Assembly (NCBI GenBank): GCA_000432735.1
Contig: FR887777.1
Span: 56,871 to 120,870 of the forward strand
From: Bacteroides sp. CAG:443
Lineage (GTDB): Bacteria; Bacteroidota; Bacteroidia; Bacteroidales; Bacteroidaceae
Direction: 5' to 3'
DNA: 64,000 bases
In this document: one piece after another, positions 26,627 to 33,413 of the stretch
Layout: every line of letters starts with the position of its first letter
Numbering within the stretch: position 1 is the stretch's first letter
Position numbers and translations under genes: made by a program
Notes under the pieces: generated by a model
Databases searched by the model: none
Told to the model about the DNA's origin: nothing
Seen by the model: only the letters and a program-made list of their open reading frames with translations

Positions 26627-27577
26627 ATGAACAGTAGAATCAAGGAACTCGATTTTTTAAAATGCGTATTCATCATTCTGATGATTATTTTCCACCTGGT
26701 ATACATCGGCGACTCGTACCCCTATGCCAAGCAAGTGGTTTATACATTTCACATGTCGGCATTTCTCATTATTTCGGGTTACTTGAACAATATAAACAAG
26801 GAAACAAAGGCTGTCGGCAGGAGTCTGCTCTGGATATTCATTCCGTATGTCATCATGGAAGCAGGCTACGTAGTCATGTCGGCAGTTCTTCCCGTGCGGG
26901 AGAAGGTAGACGAACTCTCTGCTGGGGTTCTGCTGTACAAAGCTCTCATTGCTCCCATGGGCCCCTACTGGTATCTGCATACACTGATACTCTGCAATGC
27001 CAGTTATTTCCTGATCTATAAGGTGACAGATAAGTGGAAAGGCATCATCCGTTTTATCATCTTGGGAATATTTCTGTATATTCTTTCCGAACTACGGTTA
27101 TTGACGTTTGCCAATGCCATTTACTTCCTGGCAGGAGTGGCTATCCGGCAAAGTGGCCTTCCTATTATCCGTGTGTTTCAGCCTAGCTTTCTGTCGGTAG
27201 TCCCCCTCGTCATCTTATGCTGTTTCCCGGAGAACCTGAACCGCGGCACACTGGCTGGTATAGCCATAACCTATTTGGTAATCAGCCTGTTGCTTGCTAC
27301 ATACACTTATTTACCGGAAAAAGTTAAAAGACTCTCTCTTTATATAGGCAGCAACACGCTGGTGATTCTTCTTTTTTCACCCGTGTTTACCATTTTATCG
27401 AAAGCCTATCTGCCACTTTTTGCCTTCGATGCAACGGGCATCTGTTTTATGATTGTCTCGGTGATTTTCGTTATCTGCGGATGTTTCGGGATGACGTATG
27501 TACTCGACCGCCTGCATATCTCGCCTTATTTTTTAGGAAAGAAGCGGATGCTTCCTCCCTATCCTCCAGCCGACTAA
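26627..27577 (+). CDS. Membrane acyltransferase, acyltransferase_3 family
   Basis: A 316-residue polytopic membrane protein with about ten hydrophobic helices. It opens with RIKELDFLKCVFIILMIIFH, containing the family His near residue 22, and YTFHMSAFLIISGYL follows, as in acyltransferase_3 proteins (OafA/WecH type). Such enzymes O-acetylate or O-succinylate sugars of surface polysaccharides. No polysaccharide gene cluster is nearby, so the acceptor is unknown. It lies 22 bp after menA and overlaps the convergent ispF gene by 4 bp at its stop. The overlap leaves no room for an ordinary terminator. Confidence 0.85.
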   Translation: MNSRIKELDFLKCVFIILMIIFHLVYIGDSYPYAKQVVYTFHMSAFLIISGYLNNINKETKAVGRSLLWIFIPYVIMEAGYVVMSAVLPVREKVDELSAGVLLYKALIAPMGPYWYLHTLILCNASYFLIYKVTDKWKGIIRFIILGIFLYILSELRLLTFANAIYFLAGVAIRQSGLPIIRVFQPSFLSVVPLVILCCFPENLNRGTLAGIAITYLVISLLLATYTYLPEKVKRLSLYIGSNTLVILLFSPVFTILSKAYLPLFAFDATGICFMIVSVIFVICGCFGMTYVLDRLHISPYFLGKKRMLPPYPPAD

Positions 27578-28053
27578 TCACGTTCTATCAGTACAGTGGC
27601 GTATGCCGAAATACCTTCTTCCCGACCGGTAAAGCCTAGTTTTTCGGTTGTAGTGGCCTTAATCGACACGTCTTCCGCATCTATATTCATGACATGAGCC
27701 AGCACTTCCTGCATTTCGGGTATACGAGCCTTCAGTTTCGGACGCTCGGCACAAACCGTCGCATCGATATTGCCTACCCGATAACCTTTCGTAGCAATCA
27801 GATCGACTGTACGTGCCAGCAGAATCTTACTGTCGATACCTTTAAACTCACCGGCATTGTCGGGGAAATGATAGCCGATATCACGCATGTTGGCTGCTCC
27901 CAGCAACGCATCACAAATGGCATGAATCAACACATCGGCATCGGAATGTCCCAATAATCCCAATTCGTGCTCCAGCTTGATGCCTCCCAGCCAGAGTTCA
28001 CGTCCAACGACCAGCCGATGGACGTCGAAACCAAATCCTACACGTATTTTCAT
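27574..28053 (-). CDS. ispF: 2-C-methyl-D-erythritol 2,4-cyclodiphosphate synthase
   Basis: IspF forms MEcPP in the MEP isoprenoid pathway. The 159-residue length is standard. Zinc-ligand motif GFDVHRL (Asp10, His12) and HSDADVLIHAICDALLGA with its metal-binding His are present. Near the end KATTTEKLGFTGREEGISAYA matches the CDP-binding end. It overlaps the FAH-family gene upstream by 4 bp, so the two are co-translated. Its partner ispD is not in this window, while dxr is at 6.9 kb. Confidence 0.97.
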   Translation of the reverse strand: MKIRVGFGFDVHRLVVGRELWLGGIKLEHELGLLGHSDADVLIHAICDALLGAANMRDIGYHFPDNAGEFKGIDSKILLARTVDLIATKGYRVGNIDATVCAERPKLKARIPEMQEVLAHVMNIDAEDVSIKATTTEKLGFTGREEGISAYATVLIERD

Positions 28054-28667
28054 CTTACGTAAAAATCAAGAACTTTTTCGTTTTCCAAATATCCTTCCAG
28101 GTGATTGTTTATCTGTACCGGACCCACTCCTACCGGCGTACCGGTAAACAGCATGTCGCCAATCTTCAGCGTACAGAACTGGCTGACGTATGCGATAATC
28201 TGATCTACACGGAAAAGCATGTCCTGTGTATTTCCCTGCTGCACAGTCTTTCCGTCAATATCCAGATGGAAATTGATATGCTGAATATCCGCAAACTTCT
28301 CTACAGGAACCCAGTCGCCTATGGCAGCCGAGTTATCGAATCCCTTGCACAACTCCCAAGGTTTCCCTTCGGCACGGAACTTGCGCTGCAAATCGCGTGC
28401 AGTAAAGTCGATACCTACCGTAACGGCATCGTAATAGCGATGTGCGAAACGCTCGGAAATATTCTTTCCAAGGCGGTTGATACGTACCACCAGTTCGGTT
28501 TCATAATCCACCTGCTGGCAGAAATCAGGAATAAAGAATGGCTTGCTGTCCTTCAGCAAGGCAGAATCCGGTTTCATAAAGATAACCGGCTCTTGTGGCA
28601 ATGGCTCGTCTGCATGCAATTCCTTGCAATGCAACGGATAGTTCATGCCGATAGCTATAATTTTCAT
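28050..28667 (-). CDS. Fumarylacetoacetate hydrolase (FAH) family protein
   Basis: A 205-residue single-domain FAH-fold protein. It begins MKIIAIGMNYPLHCKEL, has PVIFMKPDSALL, the metal-binding segment VDYETELVVRINRLG, VGIDFTARDLQ and DMLFTGTPVGVGPV. Such small members include acylpyruvases, oxaloacetate decarboxylases and oxaloacetate tautomerases, so the exact reaction cannot be fixed. It sits between rex (7 bp gap) and ispF (4 bp overlap), a conserved-looking operon. The placement after a redox regulator does not by itself define its substrate. Confidence 0.88.
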   Translation of the reverse strand: MKIIAIGMNYPLHCKELHADEPLPQEPVIFMKPDSALLKDSKPFFIPDFCQQVDYETELVVRINRLGKNISERFAHRYYDAVTVGIDFTARDLQRKFRAEGKPWELCKGFDNSAAIGDWVPVEKFADIQHINFHLDIDGKTVQQGNTQDMLFRVDQIIAYVSQFCTLKIGDMLFTGTPVGVGPVQINNHLEGYLENEKVLDFYVR

Positions 28668-28674
28668 GGAGAAT

Positions 28675-29328
28675 TTATTTCTTTATGGTTTCATTCAAAC
28701 GATTGAACATCACCGCCAGATGCGCATATAGTGATGTATTCTGTACTACAATGTTTTCGGGAACCCGAATGCGGAAAGGAGTAAAATTCCAGATAGCCTT
28801 GATGCCTCCTGCAATCATCTTATCGGAAATCTCCTGGGCAATGGTAATGGGCACAGTCAGTACGCCGATGTTTACCCCGTCTTGTTTCATGCGCTGCTCA
28901 AAGTCATCGGAATGATAAATAGGAATTCCGTTTATCTTTGTACCTACCAGCTCCGGATTGATATCGAAAGCCCCTACAATCTGAAGTCCGAAGTGCGAAA
29001 GACCTGAGTCGCGCAGTAACGCCCCCCCCAGGCTACCAACCCCGAAAAGATACGCCCTGTGCATATTGGTAAATCCCAGAAAATCCTCAAGTACCTGAAT
29101 CAGCAAATCAATGTCATATCCTACACGTGTACGTCCGGCAATATCTACATACGAAAGGTCTTTGGCAATCTGTGAAGCGTCGATATTGATCTGCTTGGAT
29201 ATCTGTGTGGAAGAAACATACTTCTCCCCTTTCTCTTTCATCAGCTTTGCATTCGAAAGATACCACGGCAGTCTACGCAGGGTAGGCTCCGGTATTTTAT
29301 CCGTATTTTTACGAGTACGTATTGCCAT
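28675..29328 (-). CDS. rex: Redox-sensing transcriptional repressor Rex
   Basis: Rex is a dimeric repressor that senses the NADH/NAD ratio and controls fermentation and respiration genes. The 217-residue protein has an N-terminal winged helix (PEPTLRRLPWYLSNAKL and SSTQISKQINIDASQIAKDLSYV). A Rossmann domain follows with LFGVGSLGGALL (Gly at 96, 98, 101), and the C-terminal VVQNTSLYAHLAVMFNRL swaps between subunits. The Rossmann loop is encoded by a run of eight G (29022-29029 as C on the plus strand). It leads the rex-FAH-ispF operon and has its own promoter box. Confidence 0.96.
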   Translation of the reverse strand: MAIRTRKNTDKIPEPTLRRLPWYLSNAKLMKEKGEKYVSSTQISKQINIDASQIAKDLSYVDIAGRTRVGYDIDLLIQVLEDFLGFTNMHRAYLFGVGSLGGALLRDSGLSHFGLQIVGAFDINPELVGTKINGIPIYHSDDFEQRMKQDGVNIGVLTVPITIAQEISDKMIAGGIKAIWNFTPFRIRVPENIVVQNTSLYAHLAVMFNRLNETIKK

Positions 29329-29359
29329 TTTTCACGCTTCTGTAAAATTATGCCTTTTG

Positions 29360-29367
29360 CAAAATTA
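29360..29367 (-). promoter_or_regulatory. -7 promoter box for rex
   Basis: TAATTTTG on the minus strand matches TAnnTTTG, 32 bp upstream of rex. The divergent SUI1 promoter box lies 46 bp away. Confidence 0.5.
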
Positions 29368-29412
29368 AGCTATTTATTCGGAAACGCACACCAGAATGTA
29401 GAAAAATGTACC

Positions 29413-29420
29413 TATCTTTG
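29413..29420 (+). promoter_or_regulatory. -7 promoter box for the SUI1 gene
   Basis: TATCTTTG matches TAnnTTTG, 23 bp upstream of the ATG. Confidence 0.55.
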
Positions 29421-29442
29421 AACCGGATTAAAATTAATTCAC

Positions 29443-29781
29443 ATGAAAAATAATGATTGGAAAGACCGACTGAACATCGTATACTCCACTAATCCGGACT
29501 TTCAGTACGACAACGGAGAAGAGGAAGAAGTGGAAACGCTGGATAAAAAGCAGCAGAAACTTCGCGTTTCAATAGAGAAAAAAGGACGCGGGGGCAAGAC
29601 TGTAACTATCATAACCGGCTTTACGGGCAGCGAAGAAGACTTGAAAGAACTTGGCAAACAGCTAAAGACTAAATGTGGTGTGGGCGGATCGATAAAGGAC
29701 GGGGAAATCCTCATCCAAGGAGAGTTTCGTCAGCGCATCATCGATTTACTGAAAGCGGAAGGTTATACGCAGACCAAATGA
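29443..29781 (+). CDS. Translation initiation factor SUI1/YciH-like protein
   Basis: A 112-residue protein related to eukaryotic eIF1 and bacterial YciH. The C-terminal SUI1 domain holds KQQKLRVSIEKKGRGGKTVTII, GFTGSEEDLKELGKQLKTKCGVGGSIKDGEILIQG and IIDLLKAEGYTQTK, which match the family closely. The first 30 residues are acidic and variable. In bacteria its role is not settled; E. coli YciH can affect initiation fidelity in vitro. It is a single-gene transcript ending in a 426-bp region rich in repeats before the convergent tsf gene. Confidence 0.93.
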   Translation: MKNNDWKDRLNIVYSTNPDFQYDNGEEEEVETLDKKQQKLRVSIEKKGRGGKTVTIITGFTGSEEDLKELGKQLKTKCGVGGSIKDGEILIQGEFRQRIIDLLKAEGYTQTK

Positions 29782-29839
29782 CATTCCGCATATCCTATCT
29801 CGGCATTTCACATCACTGCCAGCAAGACTCTTGAGTTTT

Positions 29840-29897
29840 TTGTACAAATTCTCTGATTTTTTGTACAAATTTTCAAAAAACGTCCCGACGTTTTTTC
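29840..29897. repeat. Two-module dispersed intergenic repeat, copy A
   Basis: TTGTACAA occurs at 29840-29847 and 29861-29868 (21 bp apart), the second followed by ATTTTC. The next 23 bp form an inverted repeat, AAAAAACGTC-CC-GACGTTTTTT, ending in C at 29897. The same 21/23 geometry is found at 47043 and 63016. Confidence 0.85.
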
Positions 29898-29951
29898 GCA
29901 GAATACCGTTCTTTAAAATGTTTTTCTTTAGACAAACTGACAAAAGATAAA

Positions 29952-30020
29952 ACCCTTTTATGGCTATCACGTGTGAAGGGCGTGAAGGGCGTGAAGGGCA
30001 TAAAAGGGTAATTTTTTTAT
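29952..30020. terminator. Hairpin with a triple 9-bp repeat in its loop
   Basis: ACCCTTTTATG (29952-29962) pairs perfectly with CATAAAAGGGT (29999-30009), and AATTTTTTTATTT follows. The loop carries three exact copies of GTGAAGGGC (29973-29999). It could terminate the SUI1 transcript. On the other strand GGGTTTTATCTTTT follows, so it may act both ways. Confidence 0.55.
29973..29999. repeat. 9-bp tandem repeat, three exact copies
   Basis: GTGAAGGGC is repeated three times without change at 29973, 29982 and 29991, inside the loop of the surrounding inverted repeat. Confidence 0.9.
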
Positions 30021-30130
30021 TTAAAACAGAGGTTTATAGAGAATCATATCAAAAACTTATTCTCAAAGAAACCTCCATTATATTGCGCACGTCATTGATG
30101 TATTCAACCAGCAAACAATTGGGATATAAT

Positions 30131-30170
30131 AAGAAAAGCCAGCCACTTCCATCAGGAAGTCAGCTGGCTT
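30131..30170 (-). terminator. Terminator of the ribosomal operon after tsf
   Basis: AAGCCAGC plus ACTTCC pairs with GGAAGT plus GCTGGCTT around an ATCA loop with a small internal mismatch. On the minus strand TTTTCTTATTAT follows. It lies 38 bp past the tsf stop. Confidence 0.85.
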
Positions 30171-30207
30171 ATCTATTTTATAAATTATTTTCTACAAAAC
30201 AGTAGAA

Positions 30208-31200
30208 TTATTCAGCACGCAAAGTGAAGCGTTTGAAGTCTGTAATAGCCAATTCAGGATCAGCAGCCTTCAAAACATCAGCAACGCTCTTCTTCGGTTC
30301 CATAATGCTTTCCTGGTTCAACAGACAAACTTCTTTCAAGAATTTGCCCAGACGACCTTTAGCAATATTTTCAATCATAGCCTGAGGCAGGTGAGCAGCC
30401 TTTTCAGCAGCTACAGTTTCCTTGATTTCTTTAGCCTTAGCTACATCTTCAGCAGTAATCCATCCCTTAGCCATGTTGCTTTCCATGTGCTCCTCGCTAT
30501 CAACATGAGCAGGATTGATACCAGCTTTCTTCAAAGCAGCTTCAACAGCTTTCTGTACCTGTTCTGCTTTAGTCTTTTCGATAGCGACATTGATTTCTTC
30601 TTGTTTAACAGCTTCAGGAACACCTGCTTCGTCGATTGCGATCGGGTTCATAGCTGCAATCTGCATACAGATTTCGTGAGCAATCTTTTCGTCACAAACT
30701 TTATTGAAAGCAACAATTGTACAAAGCTGATTTTTGTTCATGTGGTTGTAAACAGCTGTGCAAGCACCAGAAACGAAGAAATAGCCATCCAATTCAGTCT
30801 TTTCACCAGTGATACCGCTACGTTCAACGATAGCATCAGCAATTGTACCGCTACCCATCGGAAGAGCTTTTACTTCATCCAAAGTCTGACATTTGTTAGC
30901 GATTGCAGCATCCAGGATAGCCTGAGTCAAAGCAACGAAATCTGCATTCTTAGCAACGAAGTCAGTTTCACACTTCAAAGCAATCATTGCAGCATAGTCA
31001 CCAGTTGATTTTGCCAGTACACAACCTTCTGAAGTTTCACGGTCAGAACGTTTTGCAGCAACAGCCTGTCCTTTTTTACGGATAATTTCTACTGCCTTGT
31101 CGAAATCGCCTTCTGATTCTGTCAAAGCGTTTTTACAGTCCATCATACCAGCTCCAGTCATTTTACGGAGTTTGGTGATATCAGCCATACTTACAGCCAT
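30208..31200 (-). CDS. tsf: Translation elongation factor Ts
   Basis: EF-Ts recycles EF-Tu by exchanging GDP for GTP. The N-terminal UBA-like domain with ITKLRKMTGAGMMDCKNALTE and the core motif LKCETDFVAKNADFV are diagnostic. The protein has 330 residues, longer than E. coli EF-Ts (283), with the extra length in the C-terminal half (AEQVQKAVEAALKKAGINPAHVDSEE region), as usual in Bacteroidales to my knowledge. It is the last gene of rplM-rpsI-rpsB-tsf. The 132 bp separating it from rpsB contain heptanucleotide inverted repeats. Confidence 0.97.
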   Translation of the reverse strand: MAVSMADITKLRKMTGAGMMDCKNALTESEGDFDKAVEIIRKKGQAVAAKRSDRETSEGCVLAKSTGDYAAMIALKCETDFVAKNADFVALTQAILDAAIANKCQTLDEVKALPMGSGTIADAIVERSGITGEKTELDGYFFVSGACTAVYNHMNKNQLCTIVAFNKVCDEKIAHEICMQIAAMNPIAIDEAGVPEAVKQEEINVAIEKTKAEQVQKAVEAALKKAGINPAHVDSEEHMESNMAKGWITAEDVAKAKEIKETVAAEKAAHLPQAMIENIAKGRLGKFLKEVCLLNQESIMEPKKSVADVLKAADPELAITDFKRFTLRAE

Positions 31201-31251
31201 AGTAATTTCTTTTTTATTGAGTTAATAAATTAAATCTGTTATAAAGCAAAT

Positions 31252-31321
31252 GAGAGTTGAGAACAGAGAGTTGAGAATTGCCTTTTATAGTAACTCTCAA
31301 CTTTCAACTCTCAACTCTCAC
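31252..31321. repeat. Heptanucleotide repeat forming a long inverted repeat
   Basis: The left side carries heptads AGTTGAG, AACAGAG, AGTTGAG. After about 16 bp the right side carries AACTCTC, AACTTTC, AACTCTC, AACTCTC. The two arms can fold into a long hairpin in RNA from either strand. It lies between rpsB and tsf inside the operon. A smaller set of the same heptad is at 32290-32318. Confidence 0.85.
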
Positions 31322-31332
31322 CTTAAAGTATA

Positions 31333-32169
31333 TTAAGCTTCTTCGTCTTTACCCATGAAAGCGGCAGCCTTTGCAGCATTGATAGCTTCTTCTTCTGCCT
31401 TATCCATACGAGCCTTAGTAGCTTTCTTCTTAGCAGCTTTCGGAGCATTTTCTCCAGCAGCTTCCATGTCTACTTTTTCAGCTTTTCTTTCTTCCAAACC
31501 TTCTGCCATTGCAGCGCAGCAAGCATCCAAGATAACTTCTACAGACTTAGTAGCGTCATCATTAGCAGGAATTACGAAATCTACGTTTGTAGGATCTGAG
31601 TTTGTATCAACGATAGCAAATACAGGGATACCCAAACGATTAGCTTCGCGAACTGCGATGTTTTCTTTCAATACGTCTACAACGAACAAAGCAGACGGCA
31701 GACGAGTCAAATCAGCGATAGAACCCAAGTTCTTTTCCAACTTAGCACGCTGACGAGAAATCTGAAGAATTTCTCTCTTTGACAGGTTTGAATAAGTACC
31801 ATCGTTAGTCAACTTATCGATAGTAGCCATTTTCTTGACAGCCTTACGGATAGTCGGGAAGTTAGTCAACATACCACCCGGCCAACGCTCGATTACATAA
31901 GGCATGTTTACAGAAGCAGCTTTCTCAGCTACTACCTGTTTTGCTTGTTTTTTAGTAGCAACGAACAGGACTTTCTTTCCTGATTTTGCAATCTGCTTCA
32001 AAGCTTCAGCAGCTTCATCAACTTTAGCAACGGTTTTGTTCAGGTCGATGATATGGATTCCGTTGCGTTCCATGAAAATATAAGGAGCCATTGCAGGGTT
32101 CCACTTTCTTTTAAGGTGTCCGAAGTGGCAACCAGCCTCCAATAAAGTATCAAAATTTACTCTTGACAT
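31333..32169 (-). CDS. rpsB: 30S ribosomal protein S2
   Basis: S2 binds the 30S subunit near the Shine-Dalgarno cleft together with S1. The 278-residue protein starts MSRVNFDTLLEAGCHFGHLKRKWNPAMAPYIF and has RWPGGMLTNFPTI and LPSALFVVDVLKENIAVREANRLGIPVFAIVDTNSDP, all typical. The C-terminus is extended by an Ala/Lys-rich tail (EKVDMEAAGENAPKAAKKKATKARMDKAEEE) compared with E. coli. It is preceded by a 187-bp gap that can fold into hairpins on the minus strand and may hold a leader element. Confidence 0.98.
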   Translation of the reverse strand: MSRVNFDTLLEAGCHFGHLKRKWNPAMAPYIFMERNGIHIIDLNKTVAKVDEAAEALKQIAKSGKKVLFVATKKQAKQVVAEKAASVNMPYVIERWPGGMLTNFPTIRKAVKKMATIDKLTNDGTYSNLSKREILQISRQRAKLEKNLGSIADLTRLPSALFVVDVLKENIAVREANRLGIPVFAIVDTNSDPTNVDFVIPANDDATKSVEVILDACCAAMAEGLEERKAEKVDMEAAGENAPKAAKKKATKARMDKAEEEAINAAKAAAFMGKDEEA

Positions 32170-32220
32170 TGTTTTTAATCTTTTAATCGTTTACTTTCTT
32201 TTTTGTTTAATTGAACCAAC

Positions 32221-32280
32221 TGCCGGGTAGTCTCTCCGCAAACACTTGTAGGGAAAATCCCGACGGTTTAGATACTAAAC
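32221..32280 (-). promoter_or_regulatory. Candidate rpsB leader structure
   Basis: On the minus strand this part of the rpsI-rpsB spacer can form GTTTAG-TAT-CTAAAC (32266-32280), GGGA-TTT-TCCC (32251-32261) and, as an alternative, GUCGGG with CCCGGC (32260-32265 with 32222-32227) using one G-U pair. The G-U pair becomes A-C on the plus strand, which favours an RNA read from the minus strand. No known leader family can be named from inspection. Confidence 0.3.
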
Positions 32281-32289
32281 GCTTTTTTA

Positions 32290-32318
32290 GTTGAGAGTTG
32301 AAAAGTGAAAGTTGAAAA
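32290..32318. repeat. Short heptanucleotide repeat
   Basis: GTTGAGA, GTTGAAA, AGTGAAA and GTTGAAA follow each other directly in the rpsI-rpsB spacer. It belongs to the same heptad family as 31252-31321. Confidence 0.75.
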
Positions 32319-32356
32319 AAATAAGCAACTTGTCCGTTCCAACATTCCACCAACTC

Positions 32357-32743
32357 TTAACGTTTACTGAACTGGAATCTACGACGTGCTTTCGGACGAC
32401 CCGGTTTTTTACGTTCAACAGAACGAGGATCACGAGTCATGAAGCCTTCTGCACGAAGAGTCTTCTTGTCTTCGGGGTTAATTTTAACCAGTGCGCGAGC
32501 GATAGCCAGACGCAAAGCCTGTGACTGACCTGTAAATCCACCACCACACAAGTTAACTTTAATATCATATTTTTCAGCTACTTCCAGCTTATTCAAAGGC
32601 TGTTTTACTACATACTGCAGAATAGTTGATGGAAAGTACTGTGCAAGGTCTCTCTTGTTAATAGTAATCTTTCCTGTACCTTCGCTTACGAAAACGCGAG
32701 CAACTGCGCTTTTACGTCTGCCTAATGCATTTACTACTTCCAT
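32357..32743 (-). CDS. rpsI: 30S ribosomal protein S9
   Basis: S9 lies in the 30S head with its C-terminal tail reaching the P-site tRNA. The 128-residue protein has ALGRRKSAVARVFVSEGTGKITIN at the start and GGGFTGQSQALRLAIARAL, and ends RFQFSKR with the conserved basic Lys-Arg tail. It follows rplM by 6 bp, the universal order. Confidence 0.98.
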   Translation of the reverse strand: MEVVNALGRRKSAVARVFVSEGTGKITINKRDLAQYFPSTILQYVVKQPLNKLEVAEKYDIKVNLCGGGFTGQSQALRLAIARALVKINPEDKKTLRAEGFMTRDPRSVERKKPGRPKARRRFQFSKR

Positions 32744-32749
32744 TCTTTA

Positions 32750-33211
32750 TTATTTAAGTGTGTTAATATCAATTACTTTCGGAGTCTGAGCTTCATGTTT
32801 GTGTTCAGCGCCTTCATATACATAAAGGTTGCCCAGCAACTTAGCTCCCAGACGATTTTTCGGAAGCATACCTTTTACTACTCTCTTCATCAATTTTTCA
32901 GCGCCATTCGGCTTAGCCATCAAGCGAGCCGGAGTGATTTCACGCTGACCGCCCGGATAACCGGTGTAGCTCAAGTAGATTTTATCATTCCACTTGTTTC
33001 CTGTAAATTTCACTTTGTCTGCATTGATGATAATAACGTTATCACCGCAGTCTACATGAGGGGTGAAGTTTGGTTTATACTTACCTCTCAACAACTTTGC
33101 AACTTTAGCACCGAGGCGACCTACCACCTGATCGGTAGCATCAACTACGACCCATTCTTTCGTCGCAGTTTCCTTGTTTGCAGAAATGGTCTTGTAACTT
33201 AAAGTATCCAC
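32750..33211 (-). CDS. rplM: 50S ribosomal protein L13
   Basis: L13 is an early 50S assembly protein. The 153-residue protein contains WVVVDATDQVVGRLGAKVAKLLRGKYKPNFTPHVDCGD, VKFTGNKWNDKIYLSYTGYPGG and MLPKNRLGAKLLGNLYVYEGAEHKHEAQ, the family core. It leads the rplM-rpsI-rpsB-tsf operon. A near-perfect promoter lies 125 bp upstream with a folded leader between, so autogenous control is possible. Confidence 0.98.
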   Translation of the reverse strand: MDTLSYKTISANKETATKEWVVVDATDQVVGRLGAKVAKLLRGKYKPNFTPHVDCGDNVIIINADKVKFTGNKWNDKIYLSYTGYPGGQREITPARLMAKPNGAEKLMKRVVKGMLPKNRLGAKLLGNLYVYEGAEHKHEAQTPKVIDINTLK

Positions 33212-33258
33212 TCTTAAATCTTTTTTAAAATGTTAACTACTAAAAAACGATTCCTAGG

Positions 33259-33291
33259 GCTTTATTCTTCCCGGACAAAGAAGATTAAAGC
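33259..33291 (-). promoter_or_regulatory. Candidate L13 leader hairpin
   Basis: On the minus strand GCTTTA pairs with TAAAGC as an outer stem, and TTCTT with AAGAA as an inner stem, with a 3-base bulge and a TGTCCGGG loop. It lies in the 5' leader of rplM, about 50 bp before the start. A second small hairpin (TTATCA-AATAG-TGATAA) lies closer to the promoter. Confidence 0.4.
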
Positions 33292-33335
33292 ATTCAGAAT
33301 TAAACTTTTATCACTATTTGATAATAATCGGCTTG

Positions 33336-33366
33336 CAAAATTACTGCTTTTATCCGAACTGACAAA
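33336..33366 (-). promoter_or_regulatory. Promoter of the rplM operon
   Basis: On the minus strand TTTG (33363-33366), exactly 19 bp, then TAATTTTG (33336-33343). This is a full match to the Bacteroidetes -33/-7 promoter. It lies 125 bp upstream of rplM. Confidence 0.85.
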
Positions 33367-33413
33367 GATTTTAAGTATTTTTTTCTGCTGTCAAGGCTCT
33401 GACTCACGGCTAA

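Larger units (their letters stand above)
29782..30207. other. Gene-free region between the SUI1 gene and tsf
   Basis: This stretch of 426 bp between convergent genes holds the two-module repeat (29840-29897), a hairpin with a triple 9-bp repeat (29952-30009), and the tsf terminator (30131-30170). Open frames here run through repeats and show no coding character. I see no RNA gene in the remainder. Confidence 0.75.

Noticed and set aside
29960..30205. Plus-strand open frame after the SUI1 gene
   Set aside because: It runs through the 9-bp repeat hairpin and the tsf terminator and has low-complexity content, so it is not a gene.
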